Assembly: GCA_963731205.1 (NCBI GenBank) | Contig: CAVSUJ010000001.1 | Span: forward strand, 1,736,001-1,800,000 | DNA: 64,000 nt | Direction: 5' to 3' | DNA from: DATAZK01 sp963731205 | GTDB taxonomy: Bacteria > Actinomycetota > Actinomycetes > Frankiales > Frankiaceae | In this document: piece after piece, positions 7,782 through 18,664 of the stretch | Position numbering within the stretch: position 1 is the first letter of the stretch | Layout of the letters: each line of letters opens with the position of its first letter | Made by a program: the position numbers and the translations under genes | Notes under the pieces: model-generated | Databases searched by the model: none | Told to the model about the DNA's origin: nothing | What the model saw: only the letters and a program-made list of their open reading frames with translations

Positions 7782-9826
7782 GGGGCGGTCACCTTGGGCA
7801 GCGCCGCGGGTGGCACCGGAAGCAGCGCGGGCCGGCCCACGCCGTAGAGCCCCTCGTAGACCTTGCGCGCCACGGGGGCCGCGAAGTTCGCACCCTGGCC
7901 GGTGTCAGGGATCGAGATGACGACGACGTACTGACTGCTGAACGAGGCGAACCACGAGGTGTCGTTGTGTCCCTGGACCTCTGCCGTGCCGGTCTTGCCG
8001 GCGATCGGGATCTGGTCGAGCGGAAAGCCGGCGAAGGCGCCCGAAGCCGTGCCGCGCCGGGTCACGTCGATCATCGCGTCGCGGATGTACTGCAGGACGG
8101 TCTGGCTGACCGGGAGGTGACTGGCCACGGAAGGGGCGATCTTCTGCACCAGCGAGCCGTCCTGGGACACGATCGCCTTCGCCACCCGCGGGTGAAAGAC
8201 CGTGCCGCCATTGGCCACTGCCGCGTAAGCGGTCGCCAGCTGCAGCGGGCTCACCGACAGGTACTGGCCCTGCCCGATGCCGAACATGGTCGCCGCGCCG
8301 CCGTTGTAGAGGTAGCCGTCGGTGCAGCCCTCCTGGGCGTACTCCTTCAACAGCTCGGCGTCGGCGGGATCCGGGTCGTCGGGGTAGCCGGTCTTGGCCC
8401 GGGCGCAATAGGTGGCCTTCATGTCGTTCCAGAGCTTCACCTCGCCGGCCCGGTCGACGACCCAGCCGCTGCTTTCATTCGGCAGGTCTATCCCGGTGTC
8501 GCGGCCGAAGCCGTACGCCCGCGCCATGTTGGTGAAGTACTCCTTGGGCGGCGCGTACGGCCCGCTTCCGTTGCGCAGCCCTCCGTCAGCCAGCCAGGCG
8601 TTGTAGGCGAACTGGTCGAAGATGGTGTCGCAGGAGATGACGATGGCCTCGTGCAGGCTGATGATGCCGCCGGACTCGCCCTCGAAGTTGTGGAAGATGG
8701 CGCTGCCGATGGGCAACGACGAGGGGCAGGCGTACGTGCCGTTCAGGTCAGCGCCTGACGCGACGGCGGCCGACAGCGACACCGGCTTGAACGTCGAACC
8801 CGGCGCCCCGGTGCTCTGAAAAGCCCGTGAAATAAGGGGATCTCCGGAGGTCGGACTCGTCAGCGCGGCGTAGTCCTTCTCGCTGATGCCCCCGGTGAAG
8901 ATCGACGGGTTGTACGTGGGCAGCGAGGCCATGGCGATGACCTGGCCCGTGTGCCAGTCCATCACCACGCCGCTGCCGGTCGTCGCGGGCTTGCCCTGCT
9001 GCTGGGCGGCCGTGAGCTCGTTGGCCAGCGACTGCTCGAGCAGGCTCTGCACCCCGGAGTCCAGTGCCAACACCACGGTGTCGCCGGCTTTCGCGGGGGT
9101 CGCCGAGATCGTTCCCGCCACCCGGCCGTAACGGTCGACGGCCAGCTTCTTCACGCCGGCGGTGCCGCGGAGGTACGTGTCGTAGCTGCTCTCGATGCCG
9201 GCCTGGCCAACCACGTCACTCGCGGTGTAATCGGCCTTCTTGTCGGCCAGCTGCGCCTGGCTCGCGGGGCCGGTGTAGCCGATCTCGTGAGCGGCGAGGC
9301 TGCCCTGCGGGTAGACGCGGACGGCGCTGGTGTCGGCGGAGACTCCGGGAAAGCGCTCCGGATGCTCGATGACAGACAGCGCGACCTGCGGCGTGACGTT
9401 CGTCGCGACCGGGATCGGTTGGTACGGCGAACCGTTCCAGCACGGCTTGCCGACGGTGCGGGTGCAGATCCGGGTCTTCAGGTTCAGGGCGGCGGGCGTG
9501 GTGTGCAGCACCGCGGCAAGCCGCGCGATGACCGTCTTGCCACCGTCGCTCTGGCGGTCGAGAACGCTGCGGTCGATGGTCATCACGAGCGAGGTCTTGT
9601 TGGTCGCGAAGGGCTTGCCCTTGTCGTCGACGATGGTGCCGCGCGGCGCCTGGCTCACCACCTCGCGCACCCGGTTGCCCTCGGCCGTCACCTGGTAGCG
9701 GCCGTGCTCGAAAACCTGCAACGACCACAGCCGAAACAGCAGTACGGCCAGTGCGGCGAAGACGATGACGCGCAACACGTTCAGCCGAAGCCGCGGGTGT
9801 GAACGTGGCGAGGCGACGAGCCTCAC
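7778..9826 (-). CDS. mrdA: Penicillin-binding protein 2 (class B transpeptidase of the elongasome)
   Basis: 682 aa. There is a short cytosolic tail and one membrane helix (LNVLRVIVFAALAVLLFRLW). A PBP dimer domain follows, then a transpeptidase domain with the SxxK motif STFK, a downstream SCDT and the KTG triad IAGKTGTAEV. It cross-links side-wall peptidoglycan and pairs with RodA. The GTG start at 9826 overlaps the mreD stop (GTGA); an upstream in-frame extension lies inside mreD and is not real. The Cys-bearing loop around residues 160-185 is typical of actinobacterial class B PBPs. It is translationally coupled to mreD and rodA. Confidence 0.93.
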   Translation of the reverse strand: MRLVASPRSHPRLRLNVLRVIVFAALAVLLFRLWSLQVFEHGRYQVTAEGNRVREVVSQAPRGTIVDDKGKPFATNKTSLVMTIDRSVLDRQSDGGKTVIARLAAVLHTTPAALNLKTRICTRTVGKPCWNGSPYQPIPVATNVTPQVALSVIEHPERFPGVSADTSAVRVYPQGSLAAHEIGYTGPASQAQLADKKADYTASDVVGQAGIESSYDTYLRGTAGVKKLAVDRYGRVAGTISATPAKAGDTVVLALDSGVQSLLEQSLANELTAAQQQGKPATTGSGVVMDWHTGQVIAMASLPTYNPSIFTGGISEKDYAALTSPTSGDPLISRAFQSTGAPGSTFKPVSLSAAVASGADLNGTYACPSSLPIGSAIFHNFEGESGGIISLHEAIVISCDTIFDQFAYNAWLADGGLRNGSGPYAPPKEYFTNMARAYGFGRDTGIDLPNESSGWVVDRAGEVKLWNDMKATYCARAKTGYPDDPDPADAELLKEYAQEGCTDGYLYNGGAATMFGIGQGQYLSVSPLQLATAYAAVANGGTVFHPRVAKAIVSQDGSLVQKIAPSVASHLPVSQTVLQYIRDAMIDVTRRGTASGAFAGFPLDQIPIAGKTGTAEVQGHNDTSWFASFSSQYVVVISIPDTGQGANFAAPVARKVYEGLYGVGRPALLPVPPAALPKVTAP

Positions 9827-10506
9827 CGCGCGGTCCGCCTGATCCGGCGCTTTCGGCGACCGTGCCGAAGACGCTCCCCCAGCAGCCGGCGGGTGAGCGG
9901 GTACGCGATCGGTGCCAGCAGCAGCCCGTACACCAGCCCGGCGAGGCAACGGGTCGCGAGCAACTCGCCGGCGGCCCGGGCGTCGCCGACGAAGGCCCCG
10001 GTGAGCGCGAAGAGCAGCGGTGTGACAACGCACGCCGTACCGACCGTCAGCCACGCGATCGGGAAGCGGTTGGCGCGGGCAGCCGGGATCATGCCGCACA
10101 AGTAGCCGACGAGGCAGAGCACGGCGGCGAGGCGTCCGAGCGCGTGATCCGACAGCGCATCAGCCGCGAGCCCGATCCCGAAGCCGCCCAGGCAGCCCGC
10201 GACCGGCCCGGCGTACAGCCCGAGCACCGCGACGAGGACGGTCACCAGATCAGCCGGCCCCCACGGCAGCAGCGGCAACACCGTGCGCTGCAGCAGCAGG
10301 CCGATCACCAGCAGCAGAGCCGCACCGAGCCGGGCCGAACCGCTCAGCCGCGCTGGGAGGACCGAGGGCTCGAGCGGTTCGCCGGCCGGCGGTGCCAGCG
10401 CCAGACCGATGAGTTGGGGGTCGTGAGGAGAACGCGGCGGGACCGGTCCGCGAAAGGGCGGTGCCGGCCGGGGATTGCGCCGGCCACCCGGCGCGATGAG
10501 GGTCAC
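9823..10506 (-). CDS. mreD: Rod shape-determining protein MreD
   Basis: 227 aa, with a Pro/Arg-rich N-terminal tail of about 55 residues, then five to six hydrophobic helices and a basic C-terminus (RRLLGERLRHGRRKRRIRR). Sequence identity in MreD proteins is low. The assignment rests on hydrophobicity, size and position between mreC and mrdA. It is thought to bridge MreC and the synthase complex in the membrane. The ATG overlaps the mreC stop (ATGA). Confidence 0.85.
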   Translation of the reverse strand: MTLIAPGGRRNPRPAPPFRGPVPPRSPHDPQLIGLALAPPAGEPLEPSVLPARLSGSARLGAALLLVIGLLLQRTVLPLLPWGPADLVTVLVAVLGLYAGPVAGCLGGFGIGLAADALSDHALGRLAAVLCLVGYLCGMIPAARANRFPIAWLTVGTACVVTPLLFALTGAFVGDARAAGELLATRCLAGLVYGLLLAPIAYPLTRRLLGERLRHGRRKRRIRRTAR

Positions 10507-11340
10507 GGAGTGCCCTTGCCGACGATCACGCCGACCAGATCGAGCGAACCGAACTGCACGTACGGCTTGACGGCCACCTGCTGGGTCAGGCTGCCGGCTT
10601 GCGGTGAGGTGCCGATGTCACCCGCACCGACGGTGACCCCGATCGGCACCCCTCCGGCGTAGGCCGTGCTTCCGTACGTCACGACCCGCTCGCCGGCCTT
10701 CACCGGCAGGGACGGGTCGTACAGGGTGAACGCGAGCCGGCTGGTGGAGTCCGAACCGCTGATCGTGCCGAGCGCGCGGGAGGTTTCCAGCCGGGCGCCG
10801 ATGATGGTGCGCGGGTCATCGGCCAGCCGCACCGTCGAGACGCTCGAGCCGACCCGCACGAGCACGCCGACCAATCCGGCATCGTTGACGACGAGCTGCC
10901 CGACCTTGAGCCCGGAACCGCTGCCCGAGCTGATGTCGACCGTGCGCTCGGTCCCGGTGGTGTCGCCGACGGCGATGACGCGCGACGCGACGAGCTTGAA
11001 CGAGCCGGCGGAGGCGAGCAGTCCGAGCTTGGTCAGCGCCGCCGCCTGCCGCTTGGCCTCCGCATCGGCGGCGAGCTCGCGGCGCAGTCCGGCGATCTCG
11101 TCAGCCAGCGAATTGGCCCGGTTCTTCTGGGCCTTCGCGTCTGCCGATCGAATCGAACTCGTTGCGTATGGGATTCACCACGGCGGCAGCGGCGCGCTCG
11201 ACCGGCGAGGCGACGCTGTCGGCGACCCGGCGCAGGCCTCCCCCGCCCTTGCCCGACCCGACGTCGATCGAGATCAGGACGAGCGCAACGACAAGGAGTG
11301 CGGCGAGCAGAATCCGAGTACGGCGGGTGTCACGGCCCAT
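10503..11340 (-). CDS. mreC: Cell shape-determining protein MreC, interrupted by a frameshift
   Basis: The N-terminal part (from ATG 11340) has a basic start MGRDTRRTR, one membrane helix and the MreC-like stretch AAAAVVNPIRNEF. It then runs to a stop at 11101. The rest of MreC continues in the neighbouring frame: the coiled coil ADAKAQKNRANSLADEIAGL and the beta domain up to the end, with VGDTTGTERTVDISSGSG. The two frames join near 11145-11150. The second frame has no usable start codon before 10874, so this is one gene with an indel. The break lies beside a tandem pentanucleotide (TCGAA twice, 11148-11157). One more copy of that unit would restore a continuous frame. MreC links the cytosolic MreB filament to the periplasmic synthase, so an assembly error is at least as likely as a true mutation. 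Confidence 0.82.
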
Positions 11341-11380
11341 ACGCGTCAGTTGATCTGCGTGTGAAGCGGGTCCGGGGGCA

Positions 11381-12409
<1,029 letters not shown>

Positions 12410-12483
12410 CGCAGCCTTCCCCCAGGAGTCGGGGGAAGACTAAATCGGGCAGCGAGCCCGAAAGGTGCGACGCGCCAGGGGGT

Positions 12484-12897
12484 TTACTGGATATTCGGAA
12501 AGAAAATTGCTACCTCGCGCGCGGCGGACTCGGGCGAGTCCGAGCCGTGGACCAGGTTCTCGCCGATCTCGAGCGCGAAGTCGCCCCGGATGCTGCCCGG
12601 CGTCGACTTGACCGGGTCGGTGGCGCCGATGAGCCCGCGGGCCGCCTCGACCGCGCGGGGGCCCTCGGCGACGAGCGCGACGAGCGGTCCGCCGGTGATG
12701 AAGTCGACCAGCTCGCCGAAGAACGGCTTCTCGGTGTGCTCGGCGTAGTGCTTCTCCGCCGTGGCGCGGTCGAGCGTGCGCAGCTCGAGCGCGACGAGGA
12801 TCAGCCCCTTGCGCTCCAGCCTGGCGACGACCTCGCCCACCAACCCCCGGCGTACGCCATCGGGCTTGACCAGGATCAGGGTGCGCTCGGCGGCCAC
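12484..12897 (-). CDS. ndk: Nucleoside diphosphate kinase
   Basis: 137 aa, the usual family size. It transfers the gamma phosphate of ATP to NDPs through a phosphohistidine intermediate. The active-site histidine is in GENLVHGSDS, and the N-terminus RTLILVKPDGVRRGLVG is diagnostic. The start is GTG at 12897 with a strong AAAGGAG seven bases upstream. It lies between folC and mreB on the same strand, a common actinobacterial order. Confidence 0.97.
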   Translation of the reverse strand: MAAERTLILVKPDGVRRGLVGEVVARLERKGLILVALELRTLDRATAEKHYAEHTEKPFFGELVDFITGGPLVALVAEGPRAVEAARGLIGATDPVKSTPGSIRGDFALEIGENLVHGSDSPESAAREVAIFFPNIQ

Positions 12898-12962
12898 GCC
12901 AGAGCTCCTTTCATCAGAGGAGAGGCGGCTGCTGCCGCGGGTGCGAGGCTACCGGCCCGCAA

Positions 12963-14309
12963 CTAGCGGCGCAGCAGGCGCCGGGCCTCGCCGACGGTGA
13001 CCAGTGATCCGGTGACGATCACGCCGCTGCCTCCGAGCGGGCCCTCGTCCTCGGCGATGCGGACGGCGGCGTCGAGCGCGTCGTCCAGCCTCGGCTCGAC
13101 GGTGACCCGGCCGCCGCCGAAGATGTCGACCGCCTCGGCGGCGAGCTCGTCGACAGGCATGGCCCGCGGCGAGGAGTTCTGCGTGATGACGACCTCGCTG
13201 AGCACGGGTTCGAGCGCCGACAGGATGGCGCCGACGTCCTTGTCGCGGAGGATGCCGACCACACCCACCAGCCGGTCGAACGCGAACTCCTCGATCAGCG
13301 CTTCGGCGAGCGCCTTGCCCCCGGCCTCGTTGTGAGCGCCGTCCAGCACGATGGTCGGTGAGCTGCGAATCGTCTCCAGCCGTCCGGGCGACTCGGCCGC
13401 CGCGAAGCCGGCCCGCACGGTGTCGATGTCGAGCGCGCCGCCCTCGCCGGCGCCGAGGAATGCCTCGACGGCTGTCAGCGCCGCCGCCGCATTGTGGGCC
13501 TGGTGCGCTCCGTGCAGCGGCAGGAAGATCTCGGTGTATTCGCCGCCGAGCCCGGCCAGCGTGAGCAGCTGGCCACCGAGGGCGATCTGCCGGGAGACAA
13601 CCCCGAACTCGATGCCCTCGCGGGCGATCGTCGTCCCGAGTTCGGCGGCCTTGCGCAGCAGCACCCCGGCGGCGGGCGGCTGCTGGCTCGCCAGCACGGC
13701 GAACGCGTCAGCCCGAAGAATTCCGGCCTTCTCCACCGCCACCTGGGCGACGGTGTCACCGAGCTCGCGATGGTCCAGCGAGACGGGCGTGATGACCTGC
13801 ACCTGCGAGTCGATGACGTTGGTGGCGTCCCAGCTGCCGCCCATTCCGACCTCGATGACCCCGACGTCGATGGGGGCGTCGGCGAAGGCACTGAAGGCCA
13901 TCGCCGTCAGCAACTCGAAGAACGTGACGCGCTCCGCCGACTGGGAGTCGACGATCTCGGCGTACGGGATGACGTCGTCGTAGGCCTGGACGAAGACCTC
14001 GGGCGTGACCGGCTGCCCGTCGATGCTGATCCGCTCGGTCACCGACTCCAGGTGGGGCGACGTGTAACGCCCGGAGCGCAGCCCGAACGCGAGCAGCAGC
14101 GTGTCGATCATCCTCGCGGTCGAGGTCTTGCCATTCGTGCCCGTCAGGTGGATCGACGGGTAGGCGCGCTCCGGATGGCCGAGCAGATCGACCAGCTGCC
14201 GCATCCGGTCGAGGTCGGGCACCATCCGGTGCGGAAAGCGCCCGGCGAGCGCCTTCTCGACCCGGGCGAGTTCGGCGCGTGCCGCCGCTGCATTGCCGGT
14301 GTCAGCCAA
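12963..14309 (-). CDS. folC: Dihydrofolate synthase / folylpolyglutamate synthase
   Basis: 448 aa Mur-ligase-family enzyme that adds glutamate to dihydropteroate and tetrahydrofolates. The P-loop is HLTGTNGKTSTARM, followed by the folate-site region TSPHLESVTERI and the Mg/ATP-site stretch GVIEVGMGGSWDATNV. The likely start is TTG at 14309, overlapping the valS stop by 8 bp. The internal ATG at residue 29 would remove a conserved N-terminal helix. Coupling to valS is a common actinobacterial arrangement. Confidence 0.94.
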   Translation of the reverse strand: MADTGNAAAARAELARVEKALAGRFPHRMVPDLDRMRQLVDLLGHPERAYPSIHLTGTNGKTSTARMIDTLLLAFGLRSGRYTSPHLESVTERISIDGQPVTPEVFVQAYDDVIPYAEIVDSQSAERVTFFELLTAMAFSAFADAPIDVGVIEVGMGGSWDATNVIDSQVQVITPVSLDHRELGDTVAQVAVEKAGILRADAFAVLASQQPPAAGVLLRKAAELGTTIAREGIEFGVVSRQIALGGQLLTLAGLGGEYTEIFLPLHGAHQAHNAAAALTAVEAFLGAGEGGALDIDTVRAGFAAAESPGRLETIRSSPTIVLDGAHNEAGGKALAEALIEEFAFDRLVGVVGILRDKDVGAILSALEPVLSEVVITQNSSPRAMPVDELAAEAVDIFGGGRVTVEPRLDDALDAAVRIAEDEGPLGGSGVIVTGSLVTVGEARRLLRR

Positions 14310-16941
14310 GACGACGCAACCGTTCCGTCAGGAGGGCGTGGTCGGCGACGGCGGCGTCGTGACGAGCACGGATCTCGGCGACGACCTTCTCGGGGGCCTT
14401 CGCCAGGAAGCCCTGGTTGTTCAGCTTGGCGCTGGTCTGGGCGATTTCCTTCGCCGCGACCTCGAGCGCGCGGGTGAGCCGCGCCTTCTCGGCGCCGACG
14501 TCGATCGAACCGAGCAGGTCCAGCGCCACCGACATCCCGCCGGCGGTGAGAATCTCCCAGCCGTCGGGGGCGACGGAACCCACCTGGAGGGTCAGGTCGG
14601 CGAGCACCGCGAGCTGCGGCGACCACGTGTCGGCGAAGTCCTGCGCGGCCGGATCGGAAGCAAGCAGCACGGCGCCGATCTTGCGTCGCGACGCGATTGC
14701 CTGCTGGGTGCGGAAGCGTCGCAGCTCGACGACGAGTTCCTGAAGGCGTCCGAACTCAGCGATCGCCGCCGCGTCGCGGCGCCCGGTGTCGGCCGGCCAC
14801 TGCGCGAGTGCGAGCGTCTGCACCTCGGAGCCGGCAGCACCCTCGCCGTAGCCGTTCAGCGAGCGCCACAGCTCGTCGGTGACGAACGGGACGACCGGGT
14901 GCAGCAGCCGCAGCACCGTATCCAGGCACCGTCCGAGGACGGCGCGGGTGCGATCGGCGTCGGACGCGTCACCGCGCAGCGGCACCTTGGCCAGCTCGAC
15001 GTACCAGTCGAAGAGCTCGTCCCAGGCGAAGTGGAAGAGCGCATCGCACGCTTTGCCGAACTCGAAGGCCTGGTAGAGCGTGTCGACCTCGGCCGTGACC
15101 TCATCGAGCCGGGAAAGGATCCACCTGTCGGCGACGGTGAGGGTTGCCTCGTCGAGCGGCAGGGCGGGATCGGCACCGTTCATGAGGGCGAAGCGGGTGG
15201 CGTTCCAGAGCTTGTTGACGAAGTTGCGGCTGCCCTGCACCCACTCCTCCGACAGCGGCACGTCGCCGCCGGGATTCGCGGCGCGGGCGAGCGTCCAGCG
15301 CACGGCGTCGGTGCCGTAGGCGTCGATGAGCTCGAGCGGGTCGATGCCGTTGCCGGCCGACTTGCTCATCTTGCGGCCGCGGGCGTCGCGCACCAGGCCG
15401 TGCACCATCACCTGACGGAAGGGCACCTCGGGTGCGATGAACGTGCAGAACATCATCATCCGGGCGACCCAGAAGAAGATGATGTCGTAGCCCGTGATCA
15501 GCACGCTCGTCGGGTAGTAGCGCTCGAAATCGGGTGTGACGTCAGGCCAGCCGAGGGTCGACGCCGGCCAGAGGGCCGAGGAGAACCAGGTGTCGAGCAC
15601 GTCCTCGTCCTGCACCCAGCCCGGCCCGGCCGGCGGAGCGTCGTCAGGTCCGGGCACGACCGTCTCACCGTCGGGGCCGTACCAGACCGGGATGCGGTGG
15701 CCCCACCAGAGCTGGCGGCTCACGCACCAGTCGTGCATGTTGTCGACCCAGGAGAAGTAGCGCGCCGCCATCTCCGGCGGGACGAACTGGGTCTCCCCCG
15801 CCCGCACGGCATCGCCGGCGCGCTTGGCCAGCGGGGCCACGCGGACGAACCATTGCAGCGACAGCCGCGGCTCGACGACCGTCCCGCATCGCGAGCAGTG
15901 CCCGACCGAGTGCAGGTAGGGACGCTTCTCGGCGACGATCAGGCCCTCGGCGCGCAGCGCCGCCACGACGGCGGGCCGCGCCTCGAACCGGTCCAGCCCC
16001 TGGAACGGGCCGTGAGCCGTGACGTTGCCCATCTCGTCGAGGACGGTGATCGACGGCAGCCCGTGACGCTGGCCGATCTCGAAGTCGTTGGGATCGTGGG
16101 CGGGCGTGACCTTCACGGCGCCGGAGCCGAAGCCCGGGTCGACGTGTTCATCGCCCACCACCGGGATCATCCGGCCGGTCAGCGGCAGCGGCACCTCGGT
16201 GCCGATGAGGTGCTGGTAGCGCTCGTCATCGGGGTGCACGGCCACCGCGGTGTCGCCGAGCATCGTCTCGGCCCGCGTCGTCGCGACCGTGAGCGGCCCG
16301 TACTGGATCGTGACGAGCTCGCCCTCGATCTCGCGGTGGTCGACCTCGATGTCGGACAGGGCCGTGCGGTCACGCGGGCACCAGTTGATGATGCGCTCGG
16401 CGCGGTAGATCAGGTCCTGGTCGTAGAGCTGCTTGAAGACGGTGCGCACCGCGCGGGTGAGGCCCTCGTCCATGGTGAAGCGCTCGCGTGACCAGTCGAC
16501 CCCGTCGCCGAGGCGGCGCATCTGGCCGAGGATCTGGCCGCCGTACTCGGCCTTCCACTTCCACACCCGCTCGACGAATGCCTCGCGTCCGAGGTCGTGA
16601 CGGCTCAGGCCCTCCTTGGCCAGCGCCCGCTCCACGGCGTTCTGGGTGGCGATGCCGGCATGGTCCATGCCGGGCAGCCAGAGCACGTCGTACTGCTGCA
16701 TGCGTTTCAGTCGGGTCAGCGCGTCCATGAGGACGTGCTCGAACGCGTGGCCGACGTGCAGCGAGCCCGTGACGTTGGGCGGCGGGATGACGAGCGAGAA
16801 CGGCGGCCGGTCGGCGCGATCGGGACGTCCGGCGGTGAACGCTTCGGCGTCGAGCCACCGCTGATAGCCCGGGGCCTCTACGACGGTCGGGTCGTACTGC
16901 GGTGGCAGTTCGATCACCGGACGGGAGGGAGCCGTGGCCAT
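14302..16941 (-). CDS. valS: Valyl-tRNA synthetase
   Basis: 879 aa class I synthetase. The HIGH motif appears as HVGH in PPNVTGSLHVGHA, and the KMSKS signature is in RDARGRKMSKSAGNGIDP. An editing domain lies between them, with an anticodon-binding domain after. The C-terminus has a short coiled coil (KARLTRALEVAAKEIAQTSA) that contacts tRNA in the family. The start is the ATG at 16941; the longer in-frame extension runs through the upstream PaiB-like gene in the wrong frame. It lies 10 bp downstream of that gene. Confidence 0.96.
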   Translation of the reverse strand: MATAPSRPVIELPPQYDPTVVEAPGYQRWLDAEAFTAGRPDRADRPPFSLVIPPPNVTGSLHVGHAFEHVLMDALTRLKRMQQYDVLWLPGMDHAGIATQNAVERALAKEGLSRHDLGREAFVERVWKWKAEYGGQILGQMRRLGDGVDWSRERFTMDEGLTRAVRTVFKQLYDQDLIYRAERIINWCPRDRTALSDIEVDHREIEGELVTIQYGPLTVATTRAETMLGDTAVAVHPDDERYQHLIGTEVPLPLTGRMIPVVGDEHVDPGFGSGAVKVTPAHDPNDFEIGQRHGLPSITVLDEMGNVTAHGPFQGLDRFEARPAVVAALRAEGLIVAEKRPYLHSVGHCSRCGTVVEPRLSLQWFVRVAPLAKRAGDAVRAGETQFVPPEMAARYFSWVDNMHDWCVSRQLWWGHRIPVWYGPDGETVVPGPDDAPPAGPGWVQDEDVLDTWFSSALWPASTLGWPDVTPDFERYYPTSVLITGYDIIFFWVARMMMFCTFIAPEVPFRQVMVHGLVRDARGRKMSKSAGNGIDPLELIDAYGTDAVRWTLARAANPGGDVPLSEEWVQGSRNFVNKLWNATRFALMNGADPALPLDEATLTVADRWILSRLDEVTAEVDTLYQAFEFGKACDALFHFAWDELFDWYVELAKVPLRGDASDADRTRAVLGRCLDTVLRLLHPVVPFVTDELWRSLNGYGEGAAGSEVQTLALAQWPADTGRRDAAAIAEFGRLQELVVELRRFRTQQAIASRRKIGAVLLASDPAAQDFADTWSPQLAVLADLTLQVGSVAPDGWEILTAGGMSVALDLLGSIDVGAEKARLTRALEVAAKEIAQTSAKLNNQGFLAKAPEKVVAEIRARHDAAVADHALLTERLRRLG

Positions 16942-16951
16942 GCGGTCGAGT

Positions 16952-17571
16952 CTAGAGATCACGCCGTTCGAGCAGGGCTGCCCGCGCCTCCCGGTCGCCC
17001 GGCTCGTCTCGCTCGGCCAGCCTCTCGGCGACGGCGCGGCGGTGGGCCGCGTCGACGTTGCCGCCGAACTTGAACTTCGCCGCGACGCTCTGCACGCGCA
17101 GCCGGGCGGCCCGGATACCGGGCAGCTTCGCGATGTGCACTTCGGGGTCGGCGAGGTCGGCGGGCACCTCGAAGGCGTCGATGGTGCGCCTGCAGCACGT
17201 CCAGTTCCTCCTCCTGGGCCGCCAGCAGCTCGGCGCGCGCGGTCAGCTGCACGGCCCCGTAGTACTGGGTCGGGACGCCGAGCGCGGGATCCTCGTCGCC
17301 GATCGCCTTCCACGGCCCGGGGATGTGGGCGACGTCGCCGATGACGGCAAGCACGACCAGCGGGTTCTCTTCGATCGCCGCCCAGATCGGGTTAGGCGTC
17401 GCGAGGTGCAGCAGGACGGTGTCGTCGGGTTCGAGGACGAACGGCGTCGGCGAGATGACCGGCACGTCGCGGCCCCGCCCGGCGGCGACGAGCTGGCCGA
17501 ACGGGATGGCGTCGCAGGAACCGGCGCCACTGCTCGTCGCTGCCGGCCCGGTCGGGACGCGGGACGTACAT
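16952..17571 (-). pseudogene. PaiB-type FMN-binding split-barrel protein, two frameshifts
   Basis: The protein can be pieced together from three frames. It starts at ATG 17571 (MYVPRPDR...DEQWRRFL). After an indel near 17510-17516 the frame reads AIPFGQLVAAGRGRDVPV and SPTPFVLEPDD up to EEELDVLQ. After a second indel near 17181-17190 it reads IDAFEVPADLADPEVH and KLPGIRAARLRVQSVAAKFK to the stop. This matches the FMN-binding negative transcriptional regulator family (PaiB), about 205 aa. The ATG overlaps the stop of the LLM gene (TGATG), so the two were coupled. Both indels shift the same way. Real decay and sequencing error are both possible. Confidence 0.8.
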
Positions 17572-18557
17572 CAGGCGGGGGCGAGCTCGCGCAGCATGGC
17601 GGGCAGTTCGTAGTCAGCGGGGATCAGCGCCATCACGGGCGTCTTGATCCCGGCCGCGACGTAGCGCTCCAGGTGCTCGCGGCACTGCTTGGGCGAGCCG
17701 TGGACGACCAGATCGTCGACGAGCTCGTCGGGAATCGTCTCCAGAGCACCCTTGCGGTCGCCGGCGGCCCACTTCTCCAGCAGCGGCGCGATCATCTCGC
17801 CGCGGCCGAGCCACTGGTGGAACGCGGTGTAGACCGGCACGGTCAGGTACGACGCGATCATCCGCCGCCCGACCTCACGCACGTAGGCCTCGTCCTCGGA
17901 CGGCAGCACGAAGATCCGCGCCACCACGTCCTTTTCACCGAGGCCCGACGCGCCGGCACCCTCGGCGACGTGGCCGAGGACGGTCGGCACGTCGTTCACC
18001 GACAGCCAGTTCAGGATCACGCCGTCACCCTCGCGTCCGGCGAGGCGCAGCATGCCTGGCCGCAGCGCCGCGACCAGCAGCGGAGGCACCTGGGCGGGCG
18101 GGCGTCCGAGCCGGAAGCCCTTCACCTCGAAGGTCTCGTAGCTCTCGGTGACCTTCTCCCCCGTCAGCGCCGCGCGCAGGAAACGCAAGGTGTCACGAAC
18201 CCGGGCATACGGCTTGTCGAACGGGATGCCGTTCCAGCGCTCGACGATCACGTTGCTGCTGGTCCCGAGCCCGAGCGAGAACCTGCCCGGCGCCGTCTCC
18301 GCCATCGCCGCGACGGACTGGGCGAGCAGCGCCGGACCCCGCGTGTAGGCCGGGACGATCGCATTACCCAGCCGCAACGTGGGAGCCCAGGCGGCTGCTA
18401 GCACCAGGGGCGTGAAGGCGTCAGCGCCGTCCACTTCGCTCGACCAGACATCGGTATAGCCCAGGTCAGCGAGCTCACGGAAGAGGTCCGCGTGCTCGGC
18501 GAGCGGGACGTTGTTGAACGGAATCGTCATGCCCCAGCGATTGGCAGCCACCCGCAC
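17571..18557 (-). CDS. LLM-class (probably F420-dependent) oxidoreductase
   Basis: 328 aa, luciferase-like TIM-barrel family. The typical start RWGMTIPFNNVPLAEHADLF is followed by LWSS-like DVWSSEVDGADAFTPL, the cofactor-contact region LRLGNAIVPAYTRGPALLAQ and GRFSLGLGTSSNVIVERWNG. In actinobacteria this subgroup usually binds deazaflavin F420 rather than FMN, which is inference here. The start is GTG at 18557 (or GTG 18551), because the ATG at 18530 would delete the conserved RWG. It is coupled to the PaiB-like gene downstream. Confidence 0.85.
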   Translation of the reverse strand: MRVAANRWGMTIPFNNVPLAEHADLFRELADLGYTDVWSSEVDGADAFTPLVLAAAWAPTLRLGNAIVPAYTRGPALLAQSVAAMAETAPGRFSLGLGTSSNVIVERWNGIPFDKPYARVRDTLRFLRAALTGEKVTESYETFEVKGFRLGRPPAQVPPLLVAALRPGMLRLAGREGDGVILNWLSVNDVPTVLGHVAEGAGASGLGEKDVVARIFVLPSEDEAYVREVGRRMIASYLTVPVYTAFHQWLGRGEMIAPLLEKWAAGDRKGALETIPDELVDDLVVHGSPKQCREHLERYVAAGIKTPVMALIPADYELPAMLRELAPA

Positions 18558-18664
18558 AGTCTGGCAGCAGCGCGGCCTGCGACCGAACTCACCTCGTGAT
18601 CCAAATGGGTCAAGGGTTCAGCCATTGAGCCCATATGCCGATGGCGTGACAGGAGTTCAGATAG

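Noticed and set aside
14293..16491. 732-aa open frame antisense to valS
   Set aside because: Repetitive, charge-rich translation without motifs; valS signatures are on the minus strand.
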